A stretch of 64,000 nt of DNA from AC-32 sp963728765 (GTDB lineage Bacteria > Actinomycetota > Thermoleophilia > Gaiellales > Gaiellaceae), in contig CAVSKX010000001.1 in assembly GCA_963728765.1 (NCBI GenBank), positions 682,001-746,000 of the forward strand, in the 5' to 3' direction. The first letter of the stretch is position 1; every line of letters begins with the position of its first letter. Made by a program: the position numbers and the translations under genes. Shown here one piece after another: positions 15,211 to 21,977 of this stretch. The notes under the pieces are model-generated. The model was not told the DNA's origin. It made no database searches and worked only from the letters and a program-made list of their open reading frames with translations.

Positions 15211-16898
15211 GCTTTGAGCGGCACCAGCTCGAAGCGGTCGACGTCGACCAGCCCTTGGTCGGTGAGCTTCAGGCTCGGGATCACCGAAAGCGCGAGGAAG
15301 GCCATCGTCTGGAACGGCGAGGGCAGCGTGCAGCCGAGCTTCGCCGCCGCGTCGATGCAGCCCCGGCTGGCCTCGACCACCTTCGCGAGCGGCGCATCCG
15401 AGATGATTCCTGCGATCGGCAGCGCCAGCTCCGCGCGCACGCCGCGGTCCTCGACCACGACCACGCCGCCGCCGATCTCCGTCAGCCGCCCGATCGCACG
15501 GGCCATGTCCTGGTCGTCCATCCCGACGACGACGATGTTGTGCGCGTCGTGGGAAAACGTCGAGGCGAGCGCGCCCGAGCGCAGGCCGAACCCGTGCACG
15601 AGCCCGACTGCGTGCCGGCCGGTGCCGAGGTGCCGCTCGACCACCGCGATCTTGGCGAGGTCCCGGGTCGAGCTCGCGACCGCCTGCCCGTCGACCACCG
15701 TCGGTTCCTCGACGAGCCCTTCGGTCACGATCTGGTCGGGGATCACGCCGATCACGCGCGCCTTCCCGCCGTCCCACGGGATCGCGAAGTCGCTCGCGGC
15801 GACGTGGCGGATGCGGACGGAGTGCTTCACCCACTCGGGCACGTCGACGTGCTCGATGTCGCCGACCTCGCGGCCGCGCTTGAGCACCGTCTCCGGCACG
15901 AACGACTCGAGGTCGGGCAAGAGCAGCAGGTCGGCCTGGTACCCGGGCGCGATCGCGCCGAGGTGGTCGAGCCCGTGCCAGGTGGCCGGGTTGAGCGTCG
16001 CCATCGTGAGCGCGTCCTCCGGCGGGATTCCGGCCTCCACGGCGTCGCGCACCATCGTGTTGATGTGGCCGTCGTCGGCGATGTGCTCGGGCTCGCGGTC
16101 GTCGGTGCAGAACGCGATCCGCCCGGGGCCGAACTCGCGCGCGAGCGGGATCAGCGCGTGCAGGTTGCGGGCGGCCGAGGCCTCGCGGATCAGCAGCCAC
16201 ATCCCGGCGCGCAGCCGCTCGCGACCCTCTTCGATCGTGAACGCCTCGTGGTCGGAGTAGATCCCGGCCGCCGCGTAGGCGTTCAGGGCCTTGCCGACGA
16301 CTCCGGGCGCGTGCCCGTCGACATGTCGCGCGCCCGGCAGCGCGAGCTTCGCGAGCTCGTGCTCGTCGCCGGAGACGACACCGGGGAAGTTCATCATCTC
16401 GGCGAGGCCGATCACACGCCGCCGGCGCAGCAGGCCCTCGAGGTCGCCGGGCGAGAACGGCCGCCGCGGTGACTCGAAGCTCGAGGCCGGCACGCAAGAC
16501 GAGGCCATGAAGAAGACGTCGAGCGGCAGGTTGCCGCAGATGTCGAGCAGCCAGTGCACGCCGTCGGTGCCGAGCACGTTCGCGATCTCGTGCGGGTCGA
16601 CGACGACGGTGGTCGTGCCGAGCGGGAGCACGAGCTGCGCGAACTCGTCGACCAGGAGCTTCGTGGTCTCGAGGTGCATGTGCGCGTCCACGAAGCCCGG
16701 CACGACGTAGCGGTTGGCGGCCTCGAGCTCCTCCGTGCCCTCGTAGTCGCCGAGGCCCGCGACGTGGCCGTCGACGACCGCGACGTCGGTCTCGAGCCAC
16801 TCCCGCGTGAAGACGGAGAAGACCCGGCCACCGCGGACGACGAGATCGGCCGGCTCGTCCCCGCGCGCCACGGCCAGCCGTCGTGCAAGGTCGGGCAT
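15207..16898 (-). CDS. ade: Adenine deaminase
   Basis: A 563-residue amidohydrolase converting adenine to hypoxanthine. It has the classic Ade layout: metal-binding DAHMHLETTKL near residue 91, VDPHEIANVLG, GLAEMMNFPGVV, HVDGHAPGVVGKALNAYAAAGIYSDHEA, the CTDDREPEHIADDGHINTMVRDAVEAG segment and the C-terminal adenine-deaminase domain with SHDAHNIVVVGMDDQDMA. Full length, no signal peptide. First gene of the minus-strand purine block, divergent from the xanthine dehydrogenase genes across a 96-bp gap with two strong hairpins. Its hypoxanthine feeds the dehydrogenase. Confidence 0.93.
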   Translation of the reverse strand: MPDLARRLAVARGDEPADLVVRGGRVFSVFTREWLETDVAVVDGHVAGLGDYEGTEELEAANRYVVPGFVDAHMHLETTKLLVDEFAQLVLPLGTTTVVVDPHEIANVLGTDGVHWLLDICGNLPLDVFFMASSCVPASSFESPRRPFSPGDLEGLLRRRRVIGLAEMMNFPGVVSGDEHELAKLALPGARHVDGHAPGVVGKALNAYAAAGIYSDHEAFTIEEGRERLRAGMWLLIREASAARNLHALIPLAREFGPGRIAFCTDDREPEHIADDGHINTMVRDAVEAGIPPEDALTMATLNPATWHGLDHLGAIAPGYQADLLLLPDLESFVPETVLKRGREVGDIEHVDVPEWVKHSVRIRHVAASDFAIPWDGGKARVIGVIPDQIVTEGLVEEPTVVDGQAVASSTRDLAKIAVVERHLGTGRHAVGLVHGFGLRSGALASTFSHDAHNIVVVGMDDQDMARAIGRLTEIGGGVVVVEDRGVRAELALPIAGIISDAPLAKVVEASRGCIDAAAKLGCTLPSPFQTMAFLALSVIPSLKLTDQGLVDVDRFELVPLKA

Positions 16899-16919
16899 GG
16901 GCCGACCTTATCCGCCCCA

Positions 16920-16975
16920 GGCGCCGACTCGGCGGCGCCGAGCGGGGAGGCCGCGCGGGCTTTGCCCGTGCGGCC
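16920..16975. repeat. Twin hairpins in the ade/xanthine dehydrogenase gap
   Basis: The first dyad is GGCGCC (16920-16925) with GGCGCC (16934-16939). The second is GGCCGCGCGGGC (16949-16960)/GCCCGTGCGGCC (16964-16975) with a TTT loop, a 12-bp stem with one wobble. The second resembles the dyad in the thiolase tandem repeat (GGCCGCGCCGGC-AAA-GCC), suggesting a REP-like family. Confidence 0.6.
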
Positions 16976-16982
16976 GTCTCAG

Positions 16983-16988
16983 TAGGGT
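16983..16988 (+). promoter_or_regulatory. -10-like box, leaderless start of FAD subunit
   Basis: TAGGGT ends 6 bp before GTG 16995, just after the twin hairpins. Confidence 0.45.
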
Positions 16989-16994
16989 TCGAAC

Positions 16995-17771
16995 GTGGAC
17001 GTTCTGACCCCTCGCTCGCTCGAGGAGGCGCTGGCGCTGAAGGCAGAACGGCCGGACGCGGTGCCGATCCAGGGCGGGACCGACGTGATGGTCGAGCTCA
17101 ACTTCGACCGCGCGCGGCCGCCTGCGCTGCTGAACCTGAACGAGGTCGCGGAGCTGCGCGCCTGGTCGCGCGACAACGGGACGCTGCGGCTCGGCTCCGG
17201 CCTCACCTACACCGAGGCGATGGGGCTTCGCGAGCCGCTACGCGCGCTCGCGGAGGCCTCGCGCACCGTCGGCGGGCCGCAGATCCGTAACCGCGGCACG
17301 ATCGGCGGGAACCTCGGCACGGCCTCGCCGGCCGGGGACGCGTTGCCGCCTCTAGTCGTTTACGGCGCCGTCGTCGAGGTGGCGTCGGTGCGCGGCGTCC
17401 GCCTGCTGGCGTTGGAGGAGTTCCTTGTCGGGCCGAAGCGAAATGCGTTGGAGCCGGACGAGCTGATCCTGTCTGTGCGTGTCCCGGTGCCTGGGCCGCG
17501 GCAGACGTTCATGAAGGTCGGCCCGCGGAACGCGATGGTGATCTCGGTCGTCTCGCTCGCCATGCTCGTTGAAGATGGCCAGGTGCGAGCCTCATACGGC
17601 TCCGCCGGGCCACTGCCGGGGCTCGTCATTGGCTCGGCAGACGACCCCACCTTCCCCGCACACGTCGCCGAAGCCGCGACCCCGATCGACGACGTCCGCG
17701 GCACCGCGAGGTATCGCCGGCATGCGCTGCGCGTGCTGACCGAGCGCGCGCTCGAGAGGTGCCTTGCATGA
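16995..17771 (+). CDS. Xanthine dehydrogenase-type FAD subunit (CoxM-like)
   Basis: A 258-residue flavoprotein subunit of the xanthine dehydrogenase/CO dehydrogenase family, passing electrons from the Fe-S subunit to NAD. The FAD loop is IQGGTDVMVELN (~residues 28-40) and the second FAD motif is RNRGTIGGNLGTASPAGDALP (~98-118). A shorter C-terminal CODH flavoprotein domain follows. First of three tightly packed genes (FAD, Fe-S, Mo); its TGA overlaps the next ATG. Context among adenine deaminase, PuuD and HIU hydrolase argues for xanthine/hypoxanthine as substrate over CO or nicotinate. Confidence 0.88.
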   Translation: MDVLTPRSLEEALALKAERPDAVPIQGGTDVMVELNFDRARPPALLNLNEVAELRAWSRDNGTLRLGSGLTYTEAMGLREPLRALAEASRTVGGPQIRNRGTIGGNLGTASPAGDALPPLVVYGAVVEVASVRGVRLLALEEFLVGPKRNALEPDELILSVRVPVPGPRQTFMKVGPRNAMVISVVSLAMLVEDGQVRASYGSAGPLPGLVIGSADDPTFPAHVAEAATPIDDVRGTARYRRHALRVLTERALERCLA

Positions 17772-18235
17772 AGGTCTCCCTGACCGTCAACGGTGAGCAG
17801 CGGGAGACCGAGGTCTGGGAGGGCGAAAGCCTGCTCTTCGCGCTGCGCGAGCGGCTCGGCCTGCCGGGCTCGAAGAACGCGTGCGAGCAGGGCGAGTGCG
17901 GTTCGTGCTCGGTGCTACTCGACGGAAACCTCGTCTGCGCGTGCCTCGTCCTCGCCGCGCAGGCCGACGGCCATCACGTCGTGACGGTTGAGGGGCTCGC
18001 GCGAGACGGGGAGCTGCACCCGGTGCAGGAGGCGTTCACGGAGACCGGCGCCGTGCAGTGCGGCTTCTGCACGCCCGGGCTGATCGTCGCGGCCGCCGAC
18101 CTGCTCGGGCACAACCCGGCGCCCAGCGAGGACGAGCTGCGCGAGGCGTTGTCCGGGAACCTCTGCCGCTGCACCGGCTACGCGAAGATCTTCGACGCCG
18201 TCCGCTTCGCCGTGGGTCTCTCGGATGCCAAGTAA
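17768..18235 (+). CDS. Xanthine dehydrogenase-type [2Fe-2S] subunit (CoxS-like)
   Basis: A 155-residue electron-transfer subunit with two [2Fe-2S] clusters. The N-terminal plant-ferredoxin-type cluster is bound by CEQGECGSC plus the later CACL cysteines; the C-terminal cluster by CGFCTPGL and CRCTGY. ATG 17768 was chosen because it overlaps the previous stop as ATGA and the family starts with this KVSLTVNG strand. The TAA stop lies inside the first copy of a 26-bp direct repeat and overlaps the ATG of the large subunit by 11 bp. Confidence 0.92.
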   Translation: MKVSLTVNGEQRETEVWEGESLLFALRERLGLPGSKNACEQGECGSCSVLLDGNLVCACLVLAAQADGHHVVTVEGLARDGELHPVQEAFTETGAVQCGFCTPGLIVAAADLLGHNPAPSEDELREALSGNLCRCTGYAKIFDAVRFAVGLSDAK

Positions 18236-20531
18236 CAGACTGTTACAAGGACGTTCGGCGCCTGAACCCGCAACGCGTGCCGGGTTCGAACCTCCAAGTA
18301 ACAGACTGTTACAAGGACGGACCGAGCTGGAGCTCGGCCGCGTCGGCGAGGTGGTCAAGCGCAGCGACGCCGTTCCGAAGGTCACCGGCGAGTTCGCCTA
18401 CGCGAGCGACCTGTTCGCAGCCGGGATGCTCTGGGGTCACACCGTCCGCAGCCCGCACGCGCACGCGCGGATCCGCGAGATCGACCTCTCGCAGGCGCTC
18501 TCGATGCAGGGAGTACACGCCGTCCTCACGCACGCGGACGTGCCGGGCGCGAAGACGTACGGGCTCGAGTTCGCCGACCAGCCGGTGCTCGCGATCGACC
18601 GCGTCCGCTACTTCGGCGAGCCGGTCGCGCTGGTCGCCGCCGAGCACCCGGAGCAGGCGCGGCGCGCCGCCGAGCATGTGCAGGTCGAGTACGAGCCCCT
18701 CGAGCCGGTCGTCGACATGGAGCGCGCGACCGAGCAGCCGCCGATCCACGACGAGAACCCGACCGCCGGCCACGGCTTCCGCGAGGATCCGCGCCCGAAC
18801 GTCCTGCGCTCGATCGTCGTCAGGCACGGGGACCCGGACGCCCAGGGCGACGTCTCCGTCGAGGGCGTCTACGAGCTCGGCATCCAGGACCAGGCGTTTC
18901 TCGGGCCCGAGTCGGGCCTCGCGGTCCCGGACGGCGAAGGCGGCGTCGACGTGTACGTCGCGACGCAGTGGCTGCACGTCGACCGCGACCAGGTTGCGCC
19001 GTGCCTCGGCCTGGACAAGGAGCAGGTCCGCATCCACCTCGCCGGCGTCGGCGGCGCATTCGGTGGACGTGAGGACCTGTCGATGCAGATCCACGGCGCG
19101 CTGCTCGCGCTCCACACCGACCGCCCGGTGAAGATCGTCTACTCGCGTGAGGAGTCGTTCGTCGGCCACGTCCACCGGCACCCGGCGAAGATCTGGATGG
19201 AGCACCGCGCGACGCGCGACGGCCGGCTCGTCAATGTCCGCGCGAAGATCCTGCTCGACGGCGGCGCCTACGCCTCCAGCTCCGCGGCCGTGTGCTCGAA
19301 CGCGGCCGCCTTCGCCTGCGGCCCGTACCAGGTCGACAACGCGTTGATCGAGTCGACCTGTGTCTACTCGAACAACCCGCCCTGCGGCGCGATGCGCGGC
19401 TTCGGCGCCGTCCAGGGCTGCTTCGCGCACGAGGCGCAGATGGACAAGCTCGCGGCCGCACTTGAGATCGACCCCGTCGAGCTTCGGCTGCTGAACGCGC
19501 TCCAGCCCGGCGACACGATGCCGACCGGCCAGGTGGTGACCGGCTCGCTGCCGGTGGCCGAGGTCATCCGGCGGGCCGCCGAGCTGCCGGTGCCCGAGGC
19601 GGAGGAGCTGCCGCGCGACCCGATCCGCCTTCCGGGCGGCGCCGGGAACACCACGCACGGCCAGGGCGTGAAGCGCGGGACCGGTTTCGCCGTCGGCTTC
19701 AAGAACGTCTGCTACTCGGAGGGCTTCGACGACGCCTGCTCGGCGCACATCCGCCTCTGGGTCGGCCCGGAAGAGCAGCTCGCCGCGGAGATCCGGTGCG
19801 CCGCCGCCGAGGTCGGCCAGGGCGTCACCGGCGTGATCCTCCAGGTCGCTCGTACCGAGCTCGGCACCCAGAACGTCGTCCTCCTTCCCGGCTCGACAGA
19901 CGGCGTCGACTCGGCCGGCTCCGCCTCGGCCTCGCGCCTCACCTGGATGGCCGCGGGCGCCGTGCGCCTCGTCTGCCAGGACGCGCTGGAGGAGTTCCGC
20001 CGAACCGGCCGCGAGGTTGACCTCGAGCGCACCTACCACCACTCGCGCACGTTCCCGCTCGACCCCGAGAGCGGGCAGGTCACCGGCGAGCGCGTGCACG
20101 TCGCCTACATCTGCGCGGCGATGCGCGTCGTGGCCGAGGTCGATGTCGAGCTCGGCCTCTCGCGGGTCGTCTGGATCGGCGCTGCGCAGGACGTCGGCAA
20201 GGCGATGAATCCGCAGGCCGTCCATGGCCAGATCGAAGGCGGCACCGCGCAGGGCCTCGGGCTCGCGCTGATGGAGGAGATCCAGACGCACGACGGGCTG
20301 ATCACGAACGCGAGCTTCACGGACTACCTGATCCCGACGACGCTCGACATGCCGCCGGTCGACGCGGAGCTGATCGAAGTGCCGGAGCCGGACGCGCCCT
20401 ACGGTGCGAAGGGCGTCGGCGAGCCGCCGACGGTCGTCTCGACGGCCGCGGTCGTCTCGGCGCTACGTGCGGCGAGCGGGCGCGAGCTCGCGCGCGTCCC
20501 CGTCCGCCCCGACGACCTCGCCGGGCTCTAG
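18225..20531 (+). CDS. Xanthine dehydrogenase-type molybdopterin subunit
   Basis: A 768-residue catalytic subunit. The N-terminal a/b hammerhead begins near RVGEVVKRSDAVPKVTGEFAYASDL; Mo-cofactor motifs are GGAFGGREDL, CGAMRGFGAVQG, AAAEVGQGVTG and GKAMNPQAVHGQIEGGTAQG. The catalytic base is the Glu of GAKGVGEPPT. The first 40 residues are strange: PSNRLLQGR appears twice, 22 residues apart, because a 66-bp segment is duplicated in frame directly after the start. Without it the protein would start MPSNRLLQGRTELELGRVGE. ATG 18225 is the only good start before the conserved domain. The 3' end overlaps the convergent EamA gene by 69 bp. Confidence 0.88.
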   Translation: MPSNRLLQGRSAPEPATRAGFEPPSNRLLQGRTELELGRVGEVVKRSDAVPKVTGEFAYASDLFAAGMLWGHTVRSPHAHARIREIDLSQALSMQGVHAVLTHADVPGAKTYGLEFADQPVLAIDRVRYFGEPVALVAAEHPEQARRAAEHVQVEYEPLEPVVDMERATEQPPIHDENPTAGHGFREDPRPNVLRSIVVRHGDPDAQGDVSVEGVYELGIQDQAFLGPESGLAVPDGEGGVDVYVATQWLHVDRDQVAPCLGLDKEQVRIHLAGVGGAFGGREDLSMQIHGALLALHTDRPVKIVYSREESFVGHVHRHPAKIWMEHRATRDGRLVNVRAKILLDGGAYASSSAAVCSNAAAFACGPYQVDNALIESTCVYSNNPPCGAMRGFGAVQGCFAHEAQMDKLAAALEIDPVELRLLNALQPGDTMPTGQVVTGSLPVAEVIRRAAELPVPEAEELPRDPIRLPGGAGNTTHGQGVKRGTGFAVGFKNVCYSEGFDDACSAHIRLWVGPEEQLAAEIRCAAAEVGQGVTGVILQVARTELGTQNVVLLPGSTDGVDSAGSASASRLTWMAAGAVRLVCQDALEEFRRTGREVDLERTYHHSRTFPLDPESGQVTGERVHVAYICAAMRVVAEVDVELGLSRVVWIGAAQDVGKAMNPQAVHGQIEGGTAQGLGLALMEEIQTHDGLITNASFTDYLIPTTLDMPPVDAELIEVPEPDAPYGAKGVGEPPTVVSTAAVVSALRAASGRELARVPVRPDDLAGL
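18228..18319 (+). repeat. 26-bp direct repeats with dyad, flanking a 40-bp stem-loop
   Basis: Identical 26-bp copies at 18228-18253 and 18294-18319 each contain the perfect dyad GTAACAGACTGTTAC. The 40 bp between them holds a stem, GAACCCG (18264-18270)/CGGGTTC (18281-18287), with a 10-nt loop. The period of 66 bp keeps frame. It looks like an operator-bearing or mobile segment duplicated at a gene start. Confidence 0.8.
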
Positions 20532-21422
20532 CTCGGCCGCCGACTCCCGGCGGACGACGATCGCCACCGCGGCGAGGATCAGCAGCGCGCCGAGCACGAC
20601 GCGCAGCGTCAGCGTCTCGTCGAGCACGATCACGCCCAGCGCGATCGCCACGACAGGGTTGACGTATGCGTAGGTCGAGACCTGGCCGAGCGGCGCGTTG
20701 CCGAGCAGCCAGGCGTAAGCGGTATAGGCGACCAGCGAGCCGAAGAAGATCAGGTAGACGAGCCCCAGGATCGAGCGAGTCGACCAGGTCGCGGGGTCGA
20801 GCTCGGAAGCCGGGGTGACGGAGAGCCCGATGACCGCCAGCACGAGCCCGCCGATGAGGGTCTCGTATCCGGTCGCGACCAGCGCATCTCGAGGCACGGC
20901 GATCCGCGGGGAGAGGAACGAGCCCAGCGCCCAGGCGAATGCGGCCGCCACCGTCAGCAGGAGGTATCCGAGCGGGCCCGAGCCGCCACCGGGTCGGACG
21001 AGCACCACGATCCCGGCGAAGCCGACGAGCAGGCCGAGGGAGGCGACCGCATCGGGCCGTTCACCGGCCGCCAGCCGCAGGAGCAGCACCCAGAGCGGCA
21101 CCGAGGCGATGATCAGCGAGGTCAGGCCGATCGGCACGTGCTGCTCGGTGATGAAGAGCACCGAGTTCGCGCCCGGCAGCAGCAGGCCGACGAGCGCGGC
21201 CGACGCCAGCTCGGCGCGCCCGATCCTGAGCGCGCCCCAGCCACGGTGCCAGGCGACGAAGCCGAACATCAGCAGCCCGACGACCGTGAAGCGAACGCCG
21301 GCCCCGAACGTGCCGGGAATCGTCTCGCCCGCGAGCTCGATCCCGAGGTACGTCGAGCCCCAGACGATGTAGACGGTCCAGAGGGCGATCCAGACCTGGG
21401 CGCGGTGGCTCACGCGAGTCAC
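20463..21422 (-). CDS. EamA/DMT-superfamily transporter
   Basis: A 319-residue inner-membrane protein with ten predicted helices in two EamA repeats (WTVYIVWGSTYLGIELAGETIPG starts the first; LATGYETLIGGLVLAVIGL starts the second). Members export metabolites or amino acids; the substrate here is unknown. GTG 21422 is preferred because the first helix follows within ten residues. The C-terminal tail is polar (ESAAELEPGEVVGADGD), and its coding region overlaps the end of the xanthine dehydrogenase gene by 69 bp in convergent orientation. Confidence 0.85.
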   Translation of the reverse strand: MTRVSHRAQVWIALWTVYIVWGSTYLGIELAGETIPGTFGAGVRFTVVGLLMFGFVAWHRGWGALRIGRAELASAALVGLLLPGANSVLFITEQHVPIGLTSLIIASVPLWVLLLRLAAGERPDAVASLGLLVGFAGIVVLVRPGGGSGPLGYLLLTVAAAFAWALGSFLSPRIAVPRDALVATGYETLIGGLVLAVIGLSVTPASELDPATWSTRSILGLVYLIFFGSLVAYTAYAWLLGNAPLGQVSTYAYVNPVVAIALGVIVLDETLTLRVVLGALLILAAVAIVVRRESAAELEPGEVVGADGDARELAPARRT

Positions 21423-21452
21423 AACGCCGATGTGTCCGCGAAACGTCCGGCT

Positions 21453-21893
21453 CTACCGCTTGAGCGTCAATCCGGCTCCGATGCCGAGCAGGACGATGCC
21501 GAAGATCTTCCACCAGCTGACGCCGATCCGCTCCGCGCCGAGCAGGCCCCAGCGGTCGATCGCAGCGCCCGCCGCGAACTGACCCGCGAGCAGCACCGAG
21601 ACGGTCGCGATCACGCCGATCCGCGAGCCTGCGACGGTGATCGCGAGCACGATGATGATGCTCATCAGCGCACCGCTCCAGAGCCAGACCGGTTCGCGCG
21701 CGGCCGCCGTGAACTCACCGAAGCTCTGCCGGGCGACCAGCATCAGCGCGATCGCGAGGAGCGCGGCCAGCGACGTCGCCCACGCGAGCGCGCCGAGGAC
21801 ACCGACGCGGTCGCCGAGCTTCGACATCACCGCGACCTGCACCGAGCCTGCTACGCCGGCGAGGATCGCGAACAGCACGACGAGGACGTTCAC
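21453..21893 (-). CDS. YdcZ/DUF606-type DMT transporter
   Basis: A 146-residue membrane protein with about five helices, matching the half-size YdcZ (DUF606) branch of the drug/metabolite transporter superfamily: NVLVVLFAILAGVAGSVQVAVMSKLG at the start, GVIATVSVLLAGQFAAGAAIDRWGLLG in the middle and KIFGIVLLGIGAGLTL at the end. Such small transporters often work as dimers. It is 30 bp upstream of the EamA gene on the same strand, so the two related transporters probably form an operon. The preceding gap carries a strong terminator. Confidence 0.8.
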   Translation of the reverse strand: MNVLVVLFAILAGVAGSVQVAVMSKLGDRVGVLGALAWATSLAALLAIALMLVARQSFGEFTAAAREPVWLWSGALMSIIIVLAITVAGSRIGVIATVSVLLAGQFAAGAAIDRWGLLGAERIGVSWWKIFGIVLLGIGAGLTLKR

Positions 21894-21926
21894 GGCGGGC
21901 CAGCATCGCAGGGCGCCCGGACACGA

Positions 21927-21952
21927 AGAGGGCCGGCGCGGGCCGGCCCTCT
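21927..21952 (-). terminator. Terminator hairpin after the M36 protease
   Basis: An 11-bp perfect stem, AGAGGGCCGGC/GCCGGCCCTCT, with a GCGG loop, between the end of the M36 protease gene and the next minus-strand gene. There is no clear U-run, as is common in GC-rich actinobacteria. Confidence 0.65.
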
Positions 21953-21977
21953 CGCGATGTGGCTGCTACTCGTCTTG

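Noticed and set aside
13903..16800. 965-codon fusion frame of two amidohydrolases
   Set aside because: The first half is an out-of-frame shadow of adenine deaminase; the deaminase proper starts at GTG 15210 with a GTGA overlap.
18281..18293. tRNA-like T-arm sequence GGGTTCGAACCT
   Set aside because: No D-arm, anticodon arm or acceptor stem can be drawn around it; it is part of the 40-bp segment between the direct repeats.
18228..18319. Two-repeat CRISPR
   Set aside because: Only two repeats, in frame within a coding region, with no cas genes nearby.
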